Below, piece by piece: positions 33,433 to 38,748 of a DNA stretch of 38,748 bases. Numbering within the stretch: the first letter of the stretch is position 1; each line of letters begins with the position of its first letter. This DNA is from Erysipelotrichaceae bacterium. Its GTDB lineage: Bacteria > Bacillota_I > Bacilli_A > Erysipelotrichales > Coprobacillaceae. The notes under the pieces are model-generated. The model searched no databases. It saw only the letters and a program-made list of their open reading frames with translations, and was not told where the DNA came from. The position numbers and the translations under genes are program-made. The DNA lies in assembly GCA_021770925.1 (NCBI GenBank), contig JAETPY010000016.1:1-38748 (forward strand), read 5' to 3'.

Positions 33433-33918
33433 AAAGATAAGAAAAGAGATAGTAATAAAAATTGATAATATACTAGGAAAAGTTTTCATTATATAAATAA
33501 TTTATATTAGTATTCAATAGTTTTGGTAATTAATAAAACATGCTTCATTAATTAAACAGATGGGGAGGGAGTGAAAATATTTATATCAAGATTAATGGAG
33601 TATGATAATATTATTTTTATTAAATTAATAAAAAAGTATTACACATGATTAATTGTGTAAAGGTAATAAGAATAATTGATGTCAATGGGACGAAAAAGTG
33701 ATGTTTAAAATTAAAAGTAGATCTATATTTAGCTTATATAGTTATGATGAAAAAATTTCTTTTTGTTATGAATCTTTGCCTATAGGTCTATTATTGGACA
33801 ATATTTAACAGCTATATATTATATCTATCATTATAGAAAAGAGAGTTAATAAAAATAAATTAATTATTAGATAGTTTAAATATTCTTTATTAATAACTTA
33901 AAATGGAGGGGAAAACAA
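33433..33918 (+). other. Long leader of the secreted-protein operon with two tiny open frames
   Basis: The region has no ordinary gene but two short frames. One starts GTG 33571 directly after a strong GGGGAGGGA (25 codons, MKIFISRLMEYDNIIFIKLI, ending KKYYT). Its stop lies in the loop of a 7-bp hairpin (33639-33660). The other starts ATG 33701 (35 codons, MFKIKSRSIFSLYSYDEKIS, ending FCYESLPIGLLLDNI). Either could be a leader or signal peptide, or a remnant. Confidence 0.35.
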
Positions 33919-34371
33919 ATGAAACTTAAAAGAAATTGGTTTGTTTTAGTATTGTTGATGCTGATGATTGTTGGTTGTAATTCAAATAAACAAAATAAAC
34001 AAAATGAGACAAATAAAGATAATGAAATAATAGAATTAAATGAAAAGGGGGCACTTGAAAAAATAGTAAATGGATATGTATATTTTTCAATGACAGATTG
34101 CCCGTTATGTTTAGAGGTATATCCTTTAGTCAAGGAAGAAATAAAAAAATATGATGATAAAGTATATTATTTTGATATAAAAAAAATGTTAGATAATAAA
34201 ATTTATACAAGCGAAGAACTCCAAGAAATATGCATTAGATATAATGTTAGGGTAACTCCAACGATTATAAAAACTAAAAATGGAGATGAGGTTTCTAGAT
34301 TTCCATCGAACTATGATCAAGAGATAGAAGAATTATCCAGTGAATTAAAAGACTTTTTAAAGGAAAAGTAG
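33919..34371 (+). CDS. Thioredoxin-like lipoprotein, bacteriocin-accessory type
   Basis: The 150-residue protein has a lipoprotein signal (lipobox MIVGC, Cys20), an Asn/Lys-rich linker, and a thioredoxin-like fold. The CPLC active site is at residues 61-64 (FSMTDCPLCLEVYP), with the cis-proline motif RVTPTII. It would be anchored outside the cell membrane as a thiol-disulfide oxidoreductase. The form recalls the bacteriocin transport accessory (Bta) proteins. It stands upstream of a secreted protein with four cysteines and is read from LytTR-type promoter P1, so making or proofreading disulfides in that product is a sensible guess. The site GGAGGGG before ATG 33919 is strong. Confidence 0.75.
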   Translation: MKLKRNWFVLVLLMLMIVGCNSNKQNKQNETNKDNEIIELNEKGALEKIVNGYVYFSMTDCPLCLEVYPLVKEEIKKYDDKVYYFDIKKMLDNKIYTSEELQEICIRYNVRVTPTIIKTKNGDEVSRFPSNYDQEIEELSSELKDFLKEK

Positions 34372-34373
34372 TA

Positions 34374-34638
34374 ATGAAAGAAGAAAATTATTTAAAATTT
34401 GATAAATTTTTTCAAAAATAGCATTTATCTGTATTATATTAATTCCCTTTTTCTTCCTGGAAAGAAATAGAATAATATTTATTTGTTTTAGTTTACTGTT
34501 TTTTATAGAAAGATTATTTTATATGTGCTATATGGAAGATGATTTTTCAAAGACAAAAAAATATTTTACTTATTAGCGGCTATACTTTATATTGCTTGTT
34601 CAATATATGGGGTTATTGAATTATTTGGCTTAATTTAA
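34374..34638 (+). pseudogene. Broken small membrane protein, possible immunity gene
   Basis: ATG 34374 with AAAGGA upstream opens MKEENYLKFDKFFQK and stops at 34419. One base earlier in frame, the sequence goes on as IAFICIILIPFFFLERNRII, then FICFSLLFFIERLFYMCYME. A second shift at 34555-34561 leads to IFYLLAAILYIACSIYGVIE and a TAA at 34636-34638. Both breaks are single-base losses in A runs (five and seven A). The restored protein would have about 88 residues and three membrane helices, lying between the thioredoxin-like and secreted-protein genes, where an immunity protein is often found. It could also be a homopolymer sequencing error or phase switch. Confidence 0.6.
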
Positions 34639-34714
34639 TTTTATGTTTGGAATGTATTAAAACAACTAAGCTTATTACTGCATAGATTTAAAATGCGGAG
34701 AAAAGGAGGATAAT

Positions 34715-35248
34715 ATGAGAAGTTATTTAAAGCTATATCAATCTTTTGTGATTTTATTAGTTGCTGTTGCTATGGTTATTGGAATGTTTGGGTTTAGTAT
34801 ACCAGTAGAAGCAAAAGAGTTTAGACATCAATATGAAACTGAAATGATTGATCCAGTCTATGATGAAAATGGTGAACTAATTGAATTTACTCTTGTCTTA
34901 AAAGATGCTAATCCTGCTTTATTGGAACAATTATATAAAGAAGTTGAAGAAAGAGATATTAATTTAATGACCGCACAGATGAATGAAAATGGAATTGTAC
35001 CTTTAGCTTCATCAGGAAGAGGTACTTATAAATTTTCGGTAGGTGTATGTGATGTTATTGAAGTTTTAACAGGGTATAGTTGTGCAAGCATAGCTAGATA
35101 TATTGGGTTAGAGTTAGTTAATGGATGGTATATGTATAATGGCAAAAAATATACTGGAACATGGCAGGTTACTCGTGGATATATTCCAGGATGTGAGCCA
35201 AGACATTCAGAAGGATGCTTTAGAACAACTTATACAAAAATAGCATAA
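34715..35248 (+). CDS. Secreted four-cysteine protein, bacteriocin-like candidate
   Basis: A 177-residue protein with a Sec signal peptide (membrane core about 11-28, likely cleavage after PVEA, residue 33). A mostly acidic middle follows (about 34-95), then a compact C-terminal part (about 98-177) that is basic to neutral, rich in Gly, Tyr and Trp, and carries all four cysteines (112, 123, 160, 168). The layout of leader, acidic propeptide and Cys-bearing C-terminus resembles bacteriocins cut from the end of a larger precursor, but I recognise no family. Context is the strongest clue: a LytTR-type promoter, a thioredoxin-like lipoprotein, a broken membrane protein and an ABC-2 operon with the same promoter type. 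The site AAAGGAGG before ATG 34715 is strong. A hairpin follows the gene. Confidence 0.7.
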   Translation: MRSYLKLYQSFVILLVAVAMVIGMFGFSIPVEAKEFRHQYETEMIDPVYDENGELIEFTLVLKDANPALLEQLYKEVEERDINLMTAQMNENGIVPLASSGRGTYKFSVGVCDVIEVLTGYSCASIARYIGLELVNGWYMYNGKKYTGTWQVTRGYIPGCEPRHSEGCFRTTYTKIA

Positions 35249-35313
35249 TTAAAAATGAAATATACATTCCTAAATATATTAAAAATTAAATTTTGTCAGA
35301 AATGCAATATACG

Positions 35314-35345
35314 AGGGCTGTTATAAAAATAAACAGCCCTTTAAT
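35314..35345 (+). terminator. Terminator of the secreted-protein operon
   Basis: A perfect 9-bp stem (AGGGCTGTT at 35314-35322, AACAGCCCT at 35332-35340) with a nine-base A-rich loop. The T tract is short, so it may be imperfect. Confidence 0.6.
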
Positions 35346-35698
35346 GATTTGATATATATGGTATAAAACTAGATGGTGAAAGATTGTTCTGGTAGTTTTG
35401 CACTACTAACTGTTAGCCAAAAATAAAGGTATCCTATAAACTGAAGTTTAACAGTATGGTAAAATATAAGATGTAAAAATAGTGGGCACGTTGATGAAAG
35501 TGATATGTCTTATCGTAAAAAGTTTTAGGAATGTGATATTTGTAGTAGCCTAAATTATAGAAGAAAGTATAATGATAAAGAATATTGTTATTTTTAAGTT
35601 TTATATGGGGAAGCATAATAAATTTCAATTTATCTTACCGTTTAATTAGATTAATGATTGTTTAATGTGAAATTTAAAAATTTTCTTGAATATCCATA
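35346..35698. other. Decayed stretch with a possible zinc-finger fragment
   Basis: No intact gene. Around 35465-35590 the plus strand reads CKNSGHVDESDMSYRKKF, a stop, then ECDICSSLNYRRKYND. This looks a little like a TnpB-type zinc ribbon with one Cys lost. I see nothing else. Confidence 0.3.
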
Positions 35699-36392
35699 TC
35701 AACAGGTTGATACATTCAAAATATATACTATCTGTTTATGACTGGTAGGAAAGGATCTCTGTATGTATTCTTTCACCTTGTCCATCATATGTTTGCCTGT
35801 ATATCTATGGTTAAAACGGTATTCTTGCTCATTCATAAATAACGGCATTTCTCGTTTTGTTACACCATGATATATACCTGTTTTATTGTTTTTGATATTG
35901 CCGATGATGGTATTCAACCATTTCAATCTATAATCGGGTTCATTATAGTTGATTTTTTCATTTTTGACCTGAATCTGTTTTTTGAGAATATTGAATTCTT
36001 TTTCACCATAGCTTCATAAAATGAACTTTCAAGCAGTTTTTGTGAATTACTTAATGACATAAGTATTTTGCTTTTTGTTTCTAATAATAAGGCAAATTTA
36101 TAGGTAGCATCTAGATGAAACATTAAAGTTATCGCACTTATTCCCTTGTTTTTATTGAAAAAGGAATATACCTAAAAGAAGCTTATAAAGATTCGAGCCT
36201 GCAGCTTTGAAAAATAGTATCAGATAGAGAATACAGCTTATGACATTATTTACATTCCAAGACATAAGATACTTTAGTTTTACTAACACGTTTAATGAGC
36301 CAGTATTTATGGCATTGGCACCTATTGCAAGAAAAATCGCTAGGCCATTTCATATAAAGACATTTTTTAGATTTAAGAATTTTATAAGACAT
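35699..36392 (-). pseudogene. IS1595-family (ISXO2-like) transposase pseudogene
   Basis: On the minus strand from ATG 36392 (GGAGGG upstream) the N-terminal zinc ribbon reads MKWPSDFSCNRCQCHKYWLI, then a KTKVSYVLECK segment, a stop and CHKLYSLSDTIFQS. This fits the ISXO2/IS1595 'KWPxGFxCxxC' start. After several frame breaks, the C-terminal end (35735-35926) reads KWLNTIIGNIKNN, then IYHGVTKREMPLFMNEQEYR and FNHRYTGKHMM, the typical IS1595 end. The catalytic core between is scrambled. It is an inactive insertion remnant; terminal repeats are not identified. Confidence 0.75.
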
Positions 36393-36675
36393 ACGAACAC
36401 CCTCCATCTAATGTAACAATATTAATTGTACATTAAAAGGAAAATTCATGATTTCTACGTTTTGTATGTTGCCCTAAAAAGCAGTGTTAAAATCAAAAAA
36501 TATATAACCTGTGGATTATGGGAATTCAAGAAAACTTTTATTTTTTCATGTCCTTTAGAAATTAAAAGATGGTTAGATGTTATATACAAATATTTAGGGA
36601 AACATTCATTCTAAAGAGGATGAAGAGAGATAGCTATTAATATAAAATTATTATAATGAAAGGGAGGATGAAATA
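36393..36675. other. Non-coding stretch before the solute-binding protein gene
   Basis: I see no gene. A 62-codon open frame (36426-36614) lacks a ribosome binding site and family likeness. A TATAAT at 36652-36657 is too close to the AAAGGGAGG site (36659-36667) to act as promoter for the next gene. No LytTR-type half-site pair is present here. Confidence 0.4.
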
Positions 36676-38196
36676 ATGAGGAAACGATTACTATTTATTT
36701 TAATTTTATTATTGTGCCTGCAAATAACAGCTTGTACACAAAATAATAATACAAAAACAGATAATATAGATAAGAAAACTGTCGTATGGAGGATTGAAGA
36801 TCCTGGTAGTATGGCTTCTTTAGGTGATGGATTAATTGAAACATGGGAGGAACCTCTTAATGAATTATTAAAGAAAAAGGGAGCTTCTTATCAAGTTAAG
36901 ATCGTGACTTTTAATACTCAAGAAACAGATAATAAAATAAATGAGTTAAAAGAACTAAAAAAAGATGGTAATCAAACTGATCTTGTATCAATGATCTTTG
37001 CGTCTTATAACGATACGGAAGTGGAACCTTGGAATAATACATATAAATGTGCAGTTGATAATAAACTGCTTATGAATTTAGATGAATGGAAAGAAAAAAA
37101 TAAAGAAATATTAGAAAAAGTATTAGTACCCTATGATTTTGAACTATCAAAAATCGATAATAAGTTATATGGCATTTCAAGTCATGTTCCTACTATTAAT
37201 GGTTTTATGTATAATAAAAAGATGTTAGATGAATACGGAATTAATATAGAAGATATTAAGGGGAATATATTTGATAATAATGAATTGTTGATTCAGGCAA
37301 AGAAAAATAATGGGAATATTCCAATTCAATTTATAGGATTTGATACTAGTATGACAGGCTTGTGGGTTGTACCACCAACAAATAATTTGGCATGGAAAAA
37401 AGGTGAAGGTTTTATTTCTTTGAGTCAATCAAAGGAGTATAAAAATTTATTGGCTAACTATTCATTACTAAAACAGCAGGGTTTGCTTGATCAGGGTCTT
37501 TTTAAAAACGGTGTTGTTCCTTTTGTTACAGCGGCTATAATGAGTAAGCAAGATACATTTGAAGTCAATATGGCTTCTCGCTCTATGCCAGAGACAAAAG
37601 ATGATTTTGTTGTTGTCCCTAATCAATCTACACCAAATATGGAATTGTATTGGGGAGATAACAAAACATCAATTGCATCTTGGTCAGAAAATGTTGAAAA
37701 TGCAGAAGATTTTCTTTTGAAATTATTTACAGATAAGGATATTGCAAATCTTATTCAATATGGTATTAAGGATCAGGATTACACCCTTGATAAAGACGAT
37801 CATATTACTGTAACTACTAAAAATAGTGGATTAGCTATATTTGGATATCAGTTTACAAACCCTAAAATCACTTATTCTTCAGATCTTGAAGAAGATGATA
37901 AAGTCAGTTACTCTAACTGGTTTTATTCAACATATGGTGATAATTTTCCTAAAGGCTTCAGATTTGATCCAATTCCAGTTTTAAATGAAATTAATGCTAC
38001 TAATAAAATAATGACAGGAGATTTCATTAATGAATTTCAAGAAAGTGAATGGATGAATAAAATAGCTAAATTAGAAATAAAAGATCTAGATACATTCTTA
38101 AAAGATATGAATAAGGAATTAGATAAAGCTGGGATGCAAAAGATAGTTGATGAAGCCAATCGTCAATATCAGGAGTGGTTAAAAGGGGTTGAATAA
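36676..38196 (+). CDS. Extracellular solute-binding lipoprotein
   Basis: The 506-residue protein has a lipoprotein signal with Cys20 (LQITAC) and the fold pattern of family 1-type solute-binding proteins of ABC importers: VVWRIEDPG, a GISSHVPTINGFMYNKKMLD hinge-like segment, and a C-terminal region near residues 390-450 resembling DUF3502. It would bind a sugar or small peptide outside the membrane. No permease or ATPase for it is in view, so it either uses distant subunits or acts as a sensor. It stands in the accessory region next to a broken second copy of the thioredoxin-like lipoprotein gene. Start and site (AAAGGGAGG) are clear. Confidence 0.8.
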   Translation: MRKRLLFILILLLCLQITACTQNNNTKTDNIDKKTVVWRIEDPGSMASLGDGLIETWEEPLNELLKKKGASYQVKIVTFNTQETDNKINELKELKKDGNQTDLVSMIFASYNDTEVEPWNNTYKCAVDNKLLMNLDEWKEKNKEILEKVLVPYDFELSKIDNKLYGISSHVPTINGFMYNKKMLDEYGINIEDIKGNIFDNNELLIQAKKNNGNIPIQFIGFDTSMTGLWVVPPTNNLAWKKGEGFISLSQSKEYKNLLANYSLLKQQGLLDQGLFKNGVVPFVTAAIMSKQDTFEVNMASRSMPETKDDFVVVPNQSTPNMELYWGDNKTSIASWSENVENAEDFLLKLFTDKDIANLIQYGIKDQDYTLDKDDHITVTTKNSGLAIFGYQFTNPKITYSSDLEEDDKVSYSNWFYSTYGDNFPKGFRFDPIPVLNEINATNKIMTGDFINEFQESEWMNKIAKLEIKDLDTFLKDMNKELDKAGMQKIVDEANRQYQEWLKGVE

Positions 38197-38197
38197 G

Positions 38198-38381
38198 ATG
38201 CAGCATAAATTAAAAAAATCATCATTTTTATGGTCTTGAGCATTGTTTTTATAGGTGGCTGTAGTACAAATATATATATGAACAGTTTGGAACATTAGAA
38301 TTTTCAATGAAAGATGGCTTTTATCATACAAAGAATAGTGGTTATTTATATTTTTTTGATTATGAAAGTTGTATGCAGTAA
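38198..38381 (+). pseudogene. Truncated second thioredoxin-like lipoprotein
   Basis: ATG 38198 begins MQHKLKK; a one-base loss in an A run then breaks the frame, and the next frame gives IIIFMVLSIVFIGGCSTNIY, a lipobox. A second break in an AT repeat leads to EQFGTLEFSMKDGFYHTKNS and GYLYFFDYESCMQ before a TAA at 38379-38381. The segment GYLYFFDYESC matches GYVYFSMTDC of the intact lipoprotein at 33919 just where its CPLC site starts. It is thus a decayed paralogue cut at the active site. Confidence 0.6.
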
Positions 38382-38467
38382 AGCTAATTGTAAAATGGAA
38401 GCAGAATTAAAATAAAATTTTTAATTGTTTCTCATTTAGTATCAAATATTATGATAAATATCTAATC

Positions 38468-38520
38468 AGTTTTTATTTCAAGCATTTCACCAGTTATTTT
38501 TAAATCAATATAAATCATAT
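38468..38520 (-). pseudogene. Fragment of a second LytTR regulator gene
   Basis: On the minus strand this reads MIYIDLKITGEMLEIKTD then stop. It parallels YIINLKIDGEILDIKISS at about residues 114-131 of the intact regulator, and DNA identity is visible across about 50 bases (compare 32711-32765). Only this linker between receiver and DNA-binding domain survives. Confidence 0.55.
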
Positions 38521-38546
38521 TAATAAGATAATTTTTAAAAGTTACG

Positions 38547-38614
38547 ACCGTTCGATTGGATATCAAACCATTAAATGGGGAAATGAACAATATCATTATT
38601 TATTATGTTATAGT
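38547..38614 (+). promoter_or_regulatory. LytTR-type promoter P3 pointing out of the window
   Basis: Half-site A ACCGTTCGAT (starts 38547), half-site B ACCATTAAAT then GGGGAAAT (starts 38567), and extended -10 TGTTATAGT with TATAGT at 38609-38614. Spacings are 20 and 42, the same as P1 and P2. The initial transcribed bases (AAAGGTAAGAAAAG) also match those after P1. A good AAGGAGGG follows near the window end, so the gene it drives lies mostly outside. Confidence 0.7.
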
Positions 38615-38748
38615 AAAGGTAAGAAAAGCAGCTAAAAGAAATGATGCTTCTGTTTATTATATGAATAAGTTATGGTAACGTTAAATAGTTTTAATTTCAT
38701 CAGATAGGTAAGGAGGGAAAATAAATTAAAGAAATGATAAGAAAGTAA
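38615..38748 (+). other. Leader downstream of P3 at the window end
   Basis: It resembles the start of the P1 leader and ends with a strong ribosome binding site (AAGGAGGG around 38710). The only start codon in view gives a four-residue frame, so no gene can be called before the edge. Confidence 0.35.

Noticed and set aside
34715-35248. Lactococcin 972 family assignment for the secreted protein
   Set aside because: A GTW motif and ABC context are suggestive, but the four cysteines and overall sequence do not fit that family as I know it.
35465-35590. TnpB (IS200/IS605) transposase remnant
   Set aside because: Only a weak zinc-ribbon-like fragment with one Cys missing; not enough for a pseudogene call.
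35434-35628. Minus-strand 64-codon frame
   Set aside because: Composition rich in Tyr, His and Phe with no start signal; the opposite strand holds a more plausible zinc-finger fragment.
36426-36614. 62-codon open frame upstream of the solute-binding protein
   Set aside because: No ribosome binding site and no recognisable pattern; it looks like chance in A+T-rich decayed DNA.

Overview
The window looks like a chromosomal segment of a low-GC, spore-forming gut Firmicute. The strongly A+T-rich coding, Gram-positive ribosome binding sites, cotJABC spore-coat genes, anaerobic-type metabolism and numerous FIVAR/KTGD-type surface proteins fit the Erysipelotrichia/Coprobacillaceae (Thomasclavelia-like) best. 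That placement is inferred from gene content only; no rRNA is present.

Layout. (1) 1-9.8 kb is core: the 3' end of a FIVAR surface protein, then secA-prfB-yitT, a small zinc-ribbon gene, ftsE-ftsX, a GNAT acetyltransferase and a transglutaminase-like protein. (2) 9.8-13.3 kb: a Uup-like ABC-F ATPase, a MerR pseudogene and a diaminopentanoate-dehydrogenase-like gene. (3) 13.3-17.05 kb is a decayed island next to the 3' end of tRNA-Trp. It holds remnants of an excisionase-like HTH, a DUF2958-like protein and a Phd/YefM-like antitoxin, plus an intact divergent XRE regulator and membrane-protein pair. (4) 17.1-21.3 kb: a three-gene lipid-linked glycosylation module (GT-C, GtrB-like GT2, GtrA) followed by cotJA-cotJB-cotJC. 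(5) 21.6-29.1 kb: a YkpA-like ABC-F protein, a nitroreductase, a MarR-regulated heterodimeric ABC exporter, a GNAT pseudogene, an NrdD-tail-like protein and a 28-codon membrane ORF. (6) 29.2-38.7 kb is accessory: an ABC-2 transporter, a LytTR response regulator, a thioredoxin-like lipoprotein, a broken small membrane protein, a secreted four-cysteine protein, an IS1595-type pseudogene, a solute-binding lipoprotein, and a second, decayed copy of part of the module at the right end.

The most notable system is in region 6. Three promoters (32361-32428 on minus; 33365-33432 and 38547-38614 on plus) share one 68-bp architecture: two ACC(G/A)TT-type half-sites 20 bp apart, then 42 bp to an extended -10 TGNTATAGT, with no good -35. 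The half-sites resemble LytTR-binding repeats. One promoter drives the ABC transporter, one the operon of the thioredoxin-like lipoprotein and the secreted cysteine protein, and one points out of the window. The LytTR regulator between them has Asn in place of the receiver phospho-acceptor Asp, and no histidine kinase is present. I infer a bacteriocin-like or peptide-export regulon controlled by a probably phosphorylation-independent LytTR protein. The function of the secreted product is not known.

Other points: RF2 lacks the usual programmed frameshift; SecA has a 66-residue N-terminal extension and no zinc tail; both ABC exporter subunits and one ABC-F protein show paired degeneration of a single composite ATP site; and a MarR-type palindrome occurs both at the marR promoter and again before the exporter genes.
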